A stretch of 64,000 nucleotides of DNA, taken from Sphingobacterium multivorum. GTDB lineage: Bacteria; Bacteroidota; Bacteroidia; Sphingobacteriales; Sphingobacteriaceae. Positions 26,060-35,756 of this stretch are shown here, one piece after another. The position numbers and the translations under genes are program-made. Every line of letters begins with the position of its first letter. Within the stretch, counting starts at the first letter, position 1. The stretch covers positions 124,001-188,000 of the forward strand of contig NZ_UAUU01000011.1 of assembly GCF_900457465.1 (NCBI RefSeq), written 5' to 3'. The notes under the pieces are model-generated. The model saw only the letters and a program-made list of their open reading frames with translations. It had not been told where the DNA came from and did no database searches.

Positions 26060-29000
26060 CTATAGTTGATTTTGGACTATCGCTTTCGGCGTACGTTTCG
26101 TTGAGTCCAGCTGTTGCTTACGTCTCTCTTTTTCTCTTTCCTCCATACGCTTTCTGTATTCAGGACTATGGGTCATCAAACTATCTCGGATAACGGTGCG
26201 TACACTGTCGCGATAGACTGAATCGGTTTCCATACGTTCTACATCGAAACGTTTTCTGAAACCCTTGCTATTGGTGTCGTAATACTCTTTGAGTTTTTTC
26301 GAACTCATCCAGATCTCCTTAAATCGGTTGTAATCCATATTGATGATAAATCGATACCCGTTTCTACATATTGACCTTGGAGTGTAACCTGATATTGATT
26401 TTTACGATATACCCGCGCAAAATAGCGGCCATCTTGCGAAAGTTGGTAATCCAATTGGATATCTCCAGCAATGTTGTTGGCTGTTTCTCCCGGACGTGTA
26501 TTTCCTTCAACTTCAAAATTAGAGCCAACGGTAATTTTTAAACGGTCATTTAAAAGCATTTTAGACACGCCGAATTCAGATCTGTTCGGGTCTGGCCAGC
26601 TCCAGTAGCGTAATCTTCTTCCGAAGTTAGGTTGAAGTCCAGCTCTACTCCGGTGATAAGCTCGGAGGCAAGGCGGTTCAATTGACCGCTCAGGAACGAA
26701 CTGATGCTATTTCTGACAATGGCTTCCGTACCGCCGCCACCGGATAAACTCTCAAATGGATTGGTCGACATAAAGCGCCCCAAAACAATCAGTGGAAAAG
26801 ACCTGTTTGTTCAGCTCAGACGGATTTTCACGTAAGGTGGTCAAAGCATTATTAACCTTGCTAATCACATCTTGCGAAACAACCGAGTTGTTTTCGTCCA
26901 AGTCGATATCAAAATTTAGTTGCGGTTGGAACAGTTTGTCTGTAATCTTCAGTAAGACATTGAAAGGAATCCGCTGCTTGTACAAATTAGCGTTTTCCGA
27001 CCCCAGCTGCGTCGCTACAAGTTCGAGGGTTGGTGCTTTGGTTGTGTATGCTGCCGTGATATTTAGCTGCGCATCCAAGGGATCTCCATTCCAAGTGATG
27101 GTACTTCCTTTTCGGAATGTAAAATCCTTTTTCACGGGGCCAAAACTGAAGGAATAACTTCCTTTGTCTACTGTAAATGTACCTGACAAGGTAATTTTGC
27201 TACTTGCATCAATACCGGCGTTCAGTTCCGCTTCACCCTGGATATTCAGTGCATCCTGTGAACCAGCATCCAAGAGGATCTTAAATTTGGCGTCCTTATC
27301 GGTTTGAAGATTTAGATCTACGTCGATTCCCGTCAATCGGGTAACAGTCATAGAATCTAATTTTGCAAATACATTGGCTCTTGTTGTATCACTCTTATCA
27401 ACAAATTCGACAACACCTTTACGATCGGCCATCCCAGGATCCTCGTTTGGCATAACAAAGGTAAAGTCCGTATCATCTAACACCTTGATTGTCCCATCAA
27501 CGATAGGCTTATCCAGATTCCCCCGAATGCGCAGGTTCGACATAAGGTACATTTTACCATAAAACATGTCGTTGTCGCTTTGTGTTGAATTGAGTACCTC
27601 AAAATTGTCGGTATTGACATTGAGATTGAAATCAAAATCAGTATATGTTTTGGTTTCTATGGATCCCGTTACCTTGGCAATATTTCCTTTTTTGTCTTCC
27701 AATGCAAATTTTGGGAAAGTAATGCCTCTTTCATCCAAATGAATGGTTTCATCTTTCGCTTTGAATAGTGCATTCAACATAGCAATATTGAACTGAGCAT
27801 CTTTAAACTTAACATCGCCGTTAATGCGGGGTTTGGATGGCGATCCTGTTATTTTTAACTGGCCTTCCAAGTTTCCCTTCGAGTCTTTTAGATAGCCCAG
27901 ACTAAATGCCTGAACCGTCTGCATAGAAAGCGGTGCAATATCTAAAGTGAAATCCAGGCTTGCCTCTCCCTGGGGAGGACTGATAAAATCACCACTTAAT
28001 ACGACATTATTGCCATTTTCACTGATACTGATATTCGCATTATAGGTGTTTTCTTTTTGATTATTCACTTTTATATTGACATTACCAACGGTATCTTTTC
28101 CAATATAAAATTTATCGATCACAAGATCAGAAACAAATACAGGGCTGCTTTCTAGGCGTGATATCGTTGCCTGGCCATTAATGCCGCCGCCAAGATCGAC
28201 TGTTTCACTTTCAAGCATTTTACTTAATGTCTCAATGCGGAAATTCTTAAATGCAATGTTAAGCGGCGAATTGAGCACACTATCCTGCGATGATATGCTC
28301 AGCTCCTGTCCTTTATTACTTAAGATAAAATCATTGGCCTGAATACCTGTGCTTCCAAATTTGAGTACATTGTTTGGATTTATCGTCCACTTGTCGTAGT
28401 TCAGCATAAGGCCGTCCTGAAGTAGGCTAAAAACGAATGCGCCATTATCAACGCGCATATTGGCACCCAAATGATACTGCTCTTTCTCTTTCTTGTCTTT
28501 TATCCAGAGACCGAAATCCAAATTGTTTTGGATGACTTTACCACTGAATACGGTATTCACCAGTTCAATATTGCTTACCTTGATTTTATTGATCAATGCC
28601 GAGTAATACAGTGTACTGTCGAGGGTATTGATATCCAAAGTAACGTTATTGATTTCAGTGCCATTATAGATTATTTTCGGTGCATCCAACTTGGCGAGAA
28701 TCGTTTTTTGATTGGACTGTTAAACATACCATCCAATGTGATATCCGACATCTCTGTCAGTTCTGGCAAGAAATCTTTGATAAACTTAGTTCGCGTCAAT
28801 TGGGCCGAAAACTCGATGTTCTGTGGTTCGTATTTGGGCACTTTAACAGCTTTGCCTGGTTGGTAATATACCTGTAAGATGTCTTGAACGGCATTCTGCA
28901 ATTCTAGAATTTTGTATTTTCCGACCAAATGGGCGTTTAAAAAGTCCGATTTTAAAAGTAGCAAGTTGCGGCTAGTATCCGCTTTTGCAATTAGTGATAT

Positions 29001-31283
29001 ACTGTCTAGCGAGTAATAAGCATCATTGTAAACAATGGATGAATTGGTAATGTGTGCTTCTCCGTTCAAAAAATTTGGATCGGCTGAACTGAAATTTCCA
29101 ACGAGTTTACCATGGTATTTGAACTCGTCATCCATCAATTTTAACTTTTTAAGATTGATAGTGTCTACCATAAGCTCAAAATCCACCTGTGGATACTTGG
29201 ATTTCATATTGGCTGTCGCATTTAACTTCAATTGGATATTTGGATCAGGGCTGACGACAGCGGCTTTTATGTCCCCTTTGTCTGCTGTAAGATTCATATC
29301 GATATTCTGGTAGCGATAGCCCATGGCATCCATCCGATTTACTTTGCCATCAAAGTTGGCGACAAGCTTCTTGGGATCTGTTCCATGACCCTTAATTTTC
29401 CCTTCAAAGGAAAGTATGCCTAACGTACTGTCCATTTTCATGATCTTACCAATGTCAAAATCACGAATACTGACGAAAGCATCATAGGTTGTATCGCGGC
29501 CTATCATGCCTACTTTACCATTAAATTTGGCCGTCCCTTTCTCTGTTACCAACGAAAGATTGGTGTTAAACGCATTCATTCCGCCTTTAAAAGTTCCGGT
29601 AAGTCCGATTGTATTGGGTAATTCTATTCCGCTCGGCAACATTTTCTTTGAAACCAGCTTTTCGATATCCGAACGTCCTGTAGTCAATTTTTTTAAATTA
29701 AGATCCATGGACATTTTATCGACATTGGGTAGCCCCTTTAAATGTAGACTTGCAATGACACGTGTGTTGGACAGGGTTTGAAAATCAATTGCCGGAATAT
29801 TGAGGTCATTTAACTTCCCGACAACGCGACCATCAATATTAAATTTTTTGTCCATCAACGGTTTCATCACCTGCATGGTGTCCAAAAAAGGAGCGAAATA
29901 GTAGATATCGCGCATATCGACACGGCTCTTTTTGATGGTTGCATTGACGTAGATCAGTTCTGGTTTTTTAGCGATAACATCCAAAGAAGGATAAGTTATT
30001 TTTAAGTAATCACGCAGCAGAGTGCGTGGCGTCTCTGCATATAGATTTTTGATCTCCGCACCGGTATTTGTATACTTAAAATCCCCCTTCAATTGCTTGA
30101 TCACAAACCCCGATTGATCGGAGGCTACAAGTTCTTTGAGTGATCCACTGATGGAATCGGCACTGTAGTAAAGATCATTTAAACTGGTTTTCATCCCAGG
30201 GATCTTAATGTTGAAGTAATCAAAGCCTTTCATACGAGCCTGATTATCGTCTCTATAAGCTAAGCTTGTTTTATTGATCTGGATTTCTTTGGCAGAAACA
30301 ACCCAGTTTATTTTGGTTGTATCCGCGGTGTTTTTCGCTGCTGCGTTTACTTTTTTCTGGATCTTTCCAAAGAGCACAGTATTGTCTGAACCGTCAAGAT
30401 TGATCGTCTGAATATCGACAAGTTCTTTGTTAAGGTCGATCTTGTTAATGTCCGCATGGAGGTTCTTAATATAAAATTTGGTGTTCAACAGGCTAGACTG
30501 ATCCTCGTAGCGTACTAAGATATTCGTCAGGTATGCGATCTGTATACCGACATCGGGAAGCAAGGCGGTTGTTTGTGCGGTTTTATCCGTAATGCCAAAG
30601 TCTTCGACCGAGGGAGCTGTACCGTCCTTAATCGGCCGCCATTGTTTCACTGTGGCGCTCAGACCATCTATTTTCACTTTTGGAAGATTGAAGGCCATGT
30701 TTTTTGTGAGGTCGAACTTTTTGATATTGGTATTTAGGCTGTTCAGGTAAACATCGGCACTTGTTCCAATGACGTCATCGGCATAAACAATATGAAATTT
30801 GTCAAATTTGACTTTATCGAGGTTAAATAGGAGGGCTGAACTGCTGTCTGCAGTTGCTGTGCTTTCTTTTTGGGAAGCGAAAGCTTTAACAATATAATCA
30901 AAGTTGAACGAACTGTCCGGCAATGTACGTCGAATTTTTGCAGTGATTCCTTCTGCTTCGAGACGCTGTATTTCAACTGTGTTTTTCAACAGCTTGAGCA
31001 TATTGATATCAACAGCAATGCTTTTTCCTGCTACTAAGGTATCTTTACTTTGGTCGGCTAAATAGATATCCTCCAATACCAGTTTTTTAGGAAAATCAAT
31101 ATTAATGTAGCCAATTTTAACAGGGGTACCAATTTTGCCTTCTACATATTGCGTTACTTTTCCGGCAATATAATTCTGAACGGCAGGTATTCTGATTAAA
31201 AATACAATAAGAATAGCCAGCGCAATGATGACTCCAATAATCCACAATATTGTTTTAAAAGCAATTCGGGTAAATCTGTTCAA
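26060..31283 (-). CDS. tamB: TamB (DUF490) translocation and assembly module protein, four frameshifts
   Basis: Restored, this is one gene of about 1,740 codons. It starts MNRFTRIAFKTILWIIGVIIALAIL, a membrane anchor, and is followed by a long beta-helical AsmA/TamB body of repeated strands. The DUF490 C-terminus includes GSYSFSFGPVKKDFTFRKGSTITWNGDPLDAQLNITA and MSTNPFESLSGGGG. The frame breaks near 28700, 26795, 26580 and 26345, each by one base, and the family reading continues directly in the new frame each time (for example FNS then NQKTILAKLDAPK, and QVFS then LIVLGRFM). It bridges inner and outer membrane and moves lipids or assists barrel assembly with TamA. The tail ends in a charged Arg/Lys-rich helix (RKRMEEREKERRKQQ). 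Confidence 0.88.
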
Positions 31284-31660
31284 CGTATTATTTGATTAAG
31301 TATCTATTAATAAAAATTAAAACGGAAAAAAGTTTGCTAAGTTTACAGATATTAACATATATCGCCACTATTTCAGCAAACTAAGATAAATTTGCCTGTA
31401 AATGCAAGTTTAATTTCTGTGTTATACCTGCTAGCAGATATTAGACAGTTTCTAATTTCCCTTATATAAAGTCATTATATCTTCGGGGCTGTTCTAAAAA
31501 CACATCAAATAATTGACCAAACCATTCTAGCCGTACAAAGTTTTTTGTTTTTTAATTTTATGTTAATAAAAGCATTAAATACCTATTAATTTGTCAAAAA
31601 AATAGGTAATTAATACATGTAGTATTCTGTCGAATAGTTGTTTTGGGGAAGATAAGGCAA
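31284..31660. other. spacer between DoxX gene and tamB start
   Basis: No gene is seen. An imperfect hairpin at 31574-31614 (ATTAAATACCTATT with AATAGGTAATTAAT) follows the DoxX gene on the minus strand and may act as its terminator, although its T run is short. A TAGTTTG near 31370 on the minus strand, one base short of the -7 consensus, could serve tamB. Confidence 0.5.
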
Positions 31661-32044
31661 TTATTCCATCAATTTTTTATACTTGCCCCAGTTTTCAAAT
31701 ACCACCCATAGCCATATAATGAAAAGTACGGCCCAAATAATTAATCCCAGTTGGCTGTAAAAAATCATATTGTGGGTAAAAATGCCAATGAGTATTGGAA
31801 AGATGACTAATGCACCTAAAGTTCTTGTCTTTGGAAAAATAAACAGTAAACCACTCAGGAGTTCGATAATTCCGACTAGTGGCATTAACCATTTTATCGT
31901 AGCAAAAGCCTCAAATACCTTTTTCATGTCCATATCCATAGGTGGCGTAGGCATATAATGAAAAAGCTTATCTAGCCCCGCATTGATGAAAAGCAAGGCA
32001 AATAAAATGCAAAGTATATTTTTAAAAATCTTCATAACGGTCAA
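31661..32044 (-). CDS. DoxX family membrane protein
   Basis: The 127-residue product has four transmembrane segments (about residues 6-22, 45-68, 72-92, 100-118) and the DoxX-type start FINAGLDKLFHY, then LMPLVGIIELLSGLLFIFPKTRTLGALVIFPILIGIF. DoxX-like proteins sit in the inner membrane with suggested redox or detoxification links, but the function is poorly defined. It lies 10 bases downstream of the DUF4342 gene's stop and is likely co-transcribed with it. Confidence 0.85.
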   Translation of the reverse strand: MTVMKIFKNILCILFALLFINAGLDKLFHYMPTPPMDMDMKKVFEAFATIKWLMPLVGIIELLSGLLFIFPKTRTLGALVIFPILIGIFTHNMIFYSQLGLIIWAVLFIIWLWVVFENWGKYKKLME

Positions 32045-32054
32045 TTTTAGTTCA

Positions 32055-32357
32055 TTATTTTACTGTTATCGTTGTTGGCGGATCAGTATTGTTATCCTCG
32101 TCATTTTTTTCTTCCTTGTTTGTATTTCGTTCTACAGTGATGGTACATTCTGTAAGCAATGCTGCGACAGCACCAATTGCTGCAAAAACAGGTGCTAAGA
32201 TCAAGCCTATTGCGCCGATAGTCACCGGAAAACTCATGATTTCTTTACCATGTTTGTCCGCAATGCTGATTTTGCTCACATTGCCCTCGGCAATGATTTC
32301 CTTGATTTTCTGTAAAAGGTTTTCACCGTTAATCTGAAATGTTTCTTTGAATCCCAT
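32055..32357 (-). CDS. DUF4342 family protein
   Basis: The product from the ATG at 32355-32357 is 100 residues. It carries the DUF4342 pattern ENLLQKIKEIIAEGNVSKISIADKHGKEIMSFPVTIGAIG and a hydrophobic segment LILAPVFAAIGAVAALLTECTITVER, then an acidic Asn/Asp/Thr-rich tail. The frame is open to 32396, which would add 13 residues that do not look conserved. The function of the family is unknown. It is directly upstream of the DoxX gene. Confidence 0.8.
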   Translation of the reverse strand: MGFKETFQINGENLLQKIKEIIAEGNVSKISIADKHGKEIMSFPVTIGAIGLILAPVFAAIGAVAALLTECTITVERNTNKEEKNDEDNNTDPPTTITVK

Positions 32358-32671
32358 AATGCTATAATTTAAGTTCGCTCTTATAAAGTTATTCATTTTT
32401 TTACAGGAATCCGTATAAAGTTAATTGCATTGTTTGTTGCTGAGCAATTATAAAGTGCACTGTTTAAACGGGAGAACTTCATGTTGCATTTTTACTTTAC
32501 AAGTTTATATCGTGCATCCTTAACATATATATTACCTGTGAATGGCCAACCGAAATTCTCTTGAACCGCCTGTTTAGCATTTTGCAGAAACCGGATTTTC
32601 GGTGTGTAAAACCTAGGAACCGACTTCATCATTTACACGATTATTTAACGTAAATGATACGGATATAGGAC
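32358..32671. other. upstream region of the DUF4342 gene
   Basis: No gene is seen. A perfect 9-bp inverted repeat lies at 32628-32636 (ATCATTTAC) and 32650-32658 (GTAAATGAT) with a 13-base loop. Confidence 0.5.
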
Positions 32672-32744
32672 GGAGCTTATTCGGTTGCGACCGAATAAGC
32701 TCCGAAGAAGTACCGAACAAGCACCGAAGAAGCACCGAAGGATC
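32672..32744. repeat. perfect 14-bp hairpin running into an 11-bp tandem array
   Basis: GGAGCTTATTCGGT (32672-32685) pairs with ACCGAATAAGCTCC (32690-32703) around TGCG. From 32690 there are five 11-base units in register: ACCGAATAAGC, TCCGAAGAAGT, ACCGAACAAGC, ACCGAAGAAGC and ACCGAAGGATC, so the right arm of the hairpin is the first unit. The site lies downstream of valS and upstream of the DUF4342 gene, outside any coding frame. Confidence 0.7.
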
Positions 32745-32771
32745 TTCGAATTTGATTATCTTGAAACATAA

Positions 32772-32802
32772 AAAAAGTCCCGCGCAGCGCACGGGACTTT
32801 TT
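32772..32802. terminator. bidirectional hairpin terminator after valS
   Basis: AAAAAGTCCCG (32772-32782) pairs with CGGGACTTTTT (32792-32802). It is a strong GC stem with flanking A and T runs. Confidence 0.85.
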
Positions 32803-32832
32803 ACAAAATTTATTAGCTCTATTGCATAGGTC

Positions 32833-35469
32833 TTAGCCCAATGCTATTAAGCTTTCTTCAAGAATTTTAATCTTTGCTTCGGCATCTGCCTTTTTACTTT
32901 TTTCGTTTTCAACAATTTCAGGTTTAGCATTTTGCACAAACCGCTCATTGGAAAGCTTTTTGTCTACAGATACAAGGAAACCTTTTAGGTATTCCAATTC
33001 TTTGGCAATACGTTCACGTTCAGCATCCGCATCAATATTGTTCTCCAAAGTAACATAACATTCGTCTTTGCCAGCAAGGAAACTTGCGGCTCCGGCTACT
33101 TTCTCAGAAACAAAAGTTACGCCTTCCAAGTTTGCAATTTTGGTAATGATGTCAATATATTGTGCTAAATTGATATCTGATTGTTGATTGATAGCCAATG
33201 GCAATGCTACTTTAGGGGAGATACCTTTAGAATTGCGGATATTGCGAACTTCCGAAATAATTTGCTGAGCGACAGCGAAATCTTTGATAAGCTGCTCATC
33301 AAAATCAGTTGCTGTCGGATAAGCGGCGACGATAATGCAATCTTTCTCGTCTTTCACACCGAACAGTTCGTCGTGCCACAATTCTTCTGTCAAGAAAGGC
33401 ATGAAAGGGTGTACTAAAGTGAGTATACGTTGGAAAAAAGATTTTACTGTCTCTAAGGTTTCACTAGAAATAGGGGAGCCATAAGCCGGTTTCACTAATT
33501 CAAGGTACCAAGCACAGAAGTCATCCCATACCAATTTGTAGGTTGTCATCAATGCATCTGATAAACGATAGTGTTTGAAGTTTTCTTCGATATCGACCAA
33601 GGCTTGATTTAACCTTGCCTCAAACCAAGATGCTGAAATCTTATCTGAATCTGAAGCCGGAGTAGCAGTAATTTCCCAACCTTTAACCAAGCGGAAGGCA
33701 TTCCAGATTTTATTGGCAAAATTACGGCCCTGTACACAAAGTTCTACATCAAAAGGAAGGTCGTTACCTGCTGGAGCAGTCAATAACATGCCCATCCGCG
33801 TTGCATCTGCACCATATTCGTTCATCAAATCTATCGGATCGGGAGAGTTGCCCAGTGATTTAGACATTTTGCGGCCCAGTTTGTCCCGTACAATACCTGT
33901 GAAATAAACATTTTCAAAAGGCAATTGTCCACGGAATTCATAGCCCGAAACGATCATACGTGCTACCCAAAAGAAGATAATATCCGGAGCAGTGACTAAA
34001 TCTTGCGTAGGGTAATAGTAATTAATTTCTGCATTTTCTGGTTCGTTGATGCCATTGAAAACTGAAATTGGCCATAGCCAAGCTGAAAACCAAGTATCAA
34101 GCACATCCTCATCTTGACGTAGATCGGTCAATTGAAGCGCTGTATTACCTGATTTTTCTTGCGCTAGAACAAGGGCCTCTTCAACCGTTTGTGCAACCAC
34201 AAAGTCTTCGTTTCCGTCGCCATAGAAATACGCCGGTATCTGATGTCCCCACCACAATTGTCTTGAAATGTTCCAATCGGTAACATTCTCCATCCAGTTG
34301 CGGTAGATATTTTTGAATTTTGTCGGATGAAATTTAATGGTATCATTCATCACATTATCCAATGCCGGTTTTGCAAGATCTTCCATCTTTAGGAACCATT
34401 GATTGGAGATTTTTGGCTCTATAACAGCACCTGTTCGCTCTGAAGTTCCAACATTATTGGTATAGTTTTCAACTTGCTCCAATAACCCTTTTTCCTCAAG
34501 CTCTTTCTCGATTTCTTTACGTACTTTAAAACGATCCATACCTGCGTAATGCAGGCCATTGTCGTTTAGTTTTGCTTCGTCGGTAAAGATGTCGACAAAT
34601 TCCAGGTTGTGCTTTTTACCTAGTGCATAGTCGTTCACATCGTGTGCTGGAGTAACTTTAAGGCATCCAGTACCAAACTCCAAATCGACATATTCATCTT
34701 CGATGATGTTCACCTTTCTGCCAACGATCGGCACAATGACTTGCTTTCCTTTTAACCAGGTATAGCGTTCATCATTGGGATTGATACACACGGCTGTGTC
34801 ACCAAAGATGGTTTCAGGACGGGTAGTCGCCACAACAATGTATTGATCTGTTCCCTCAACCTGATATTTCAAGTGGTATAATTTGCCGTTTTTCTCTTTA
34901 TAAATAACCTCTTCGTCTGAGATATTTGTTTTTGCTTCAGGATCCCAGTTGACCATGCGGTAACCACGATAGATTAATCCTTTATGATATAGATCGACGA
35001 ATACACGGATAACAGATTGGTATAATTCTGGATCCATGGTAAAACGTGTACGATCCCAGTCACAGGAAGCGCCAAGTTTTTCGAGCTGTTTTAGAATAAT
35101 ACCACCGTATTTTTCCTTCCATTCCCAAGCATGTTTTAAGAAATCTTCACGAGATAAAGATCGTTTATCAATTCCTTGTTCTTTCAACATAGCGACGACC
35201 TTAGCTTCAGTGGCAATGGAGGCGTGATCGGTCCCCGGTACCCAACAAGCGTTTTTCCCCTGCATACGTGCCCGGCGAATCAAAACGTCTTGAATGGTAT
35301 TATTCAGCATATGCCCCATGTGCAATACTCCCGTGACATTCGGAGGGGGCATCACAATCGTGTAAGGTTCACGTTCGTCCGGGGTGGAACGGAAAAATCC
35401 ATTCGCTTTCCAATAGCTGTACCATTTTTCTTCAGCTTCTTTTGGATTGTAAGTTTTCGCTATGCTCAT
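32833..35469 (-). CDS. valS: valyl-tRNA synthetase
   Basis: The 878-residue product is a class I synthetase. It has PPPNVTGVLHMGHML (HIGH-type motif, residues 41-55), the editing domain with ATTRPETIFGD and the KMSKS loop as GRKMSKSLGNSPDP. The anticodon-binding domain follows, ending in a coiled-coil arm (DADAERERIAKELEYLKGFLVSV...), as usual for ValRS. It charges tRNA-Val and edits Thr. A -7 element TACTTTTG lies 33 bases upstream and a strong terminator follows, so it is a single-gene unit. Confidence 0.97.
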   Translation of the reverse strand: MSIAKTYNPKEAEEKWYSYWKANGFFRSTPDEREPYTIVMPPPNVTGVLHMGHMLNNTIQDVLIRRARMQGKNACWVPGTDHASIATEAKVVAMLKEQGIDKRSLSREDFLKHAWEWKEKYGGIILKQLEKLGASCDWDRTRFTMDPELYQSVIRVFVDLYHKGLIYRGYRMVNWDPEAKTNISDEEVIYKEKNGKLYHLKYQVEGTDQYIVVATTRPETIFGDTAVCINPNDERYTWLKGKQVIVPIVGRKVNIIEDEYVDLEFGTGCLKVTPAHDVNDYALGKKHNLEFVDIFTDEAKLNDNGLHYAGMDRFKVRKEIEKELEEKGLLEQVENYTNNVGTSERTGAVIEPKISNQWFLKMEDLAKPALDNVMNDTIKFHPTKFKNIYRNWMENVTDWNISRQLWWGHQIPAYFYGDGNEDFVVAQTVEEALVLAQEKSGNTALQLTDLRQDEDVLDTWFSAWLWPISVFNGINEPENAEINYYYPTQDLVTAPDIIFFWVARMIVSGYEFRGQLPFENVYFTGIVRDKLGRKMSKSLGNSPDPIDLMNEYGADATRMGMLLTAPAGNDLPFDVELCVQGRNFANKIWNAFRLVKGWEITATPASDSDKISASWFEARLNQALVDIEENFKHYRLSDALMTTYKLVWDDFCAWYLELVKPAYGSPISSETLETVKSFFQRILTLVHPFMPFLTEELWHDELFGVKDEKDCIIVAAYPTATDFDEQLIKDFAVAQQIISEVRNIRNSKGISPKVALPLAINQQSDINLAQYIDIITKIANLEGVTFVSEKVAGAASFLAGKDECYVTLENNIDADAERERIAKELEYLKGFLVSVDKKLSNERFVQNAKPEIVENEKSKKADAEAKIKILEESLIALG

Positions 35470-35502
35470 TTTAAATTTTTGTATTCAAACTTTTAAGGAA
35501 CA

Positions 35503-35510
35503 CAAAAGTA
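35503..35510 (-). promoter_or_regulatory. -7 element TACTTTTG of valS
   Basis: Exact TAnnTTTG match on the minus strand, 33 bases upstream of the valS start. Confidence 0.6.
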
Positions 35511-35724
35511 AGGAATTCTATGTTATTTTCCTTAGTAATCCATTGATCTTGTTCTCAAACAAAAAGAAGTTATGAATAATGGCTAAGCAATACGTTTAAT
35601 GAGGATCCTCCTAAGCAGAAGAGGCGGTTATTGCAGTTAGGTAAAGCATAACGTAAGATTTATACTTTTTTAATCTTTTCTTCATATTACTAAGTAATTA
35701 GCCCGTATTTCATGTAAATTAATG

Positions 35725-35732
35725 TAAATTTG
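35725..35732 (+). promoter_or_regulatory. -7 element TAAATTTG of the sulfatase pair
   Basis: Exact TAnnTTTG match, 24 bases upstream of the ATG at 35757. It favours that ATG over the upstream TTG at 35730, which overlaps it. Confidence 0.55.
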
Positions 35733-35756
35733 CCTGTTTTATTTTTACACGAAGGG

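Noticed and set aside
26060..28689. Four separate small hypothetical genes after the large AsmA-like protein
   Set aside because: They join end to end into one TamB sequence after one-base corrections, and share family features across the breaks.
32672..32744. CRISPR array
   Set aside because: Units are 11 bases and directly adjacent with no spacers, and there are no cas genes.
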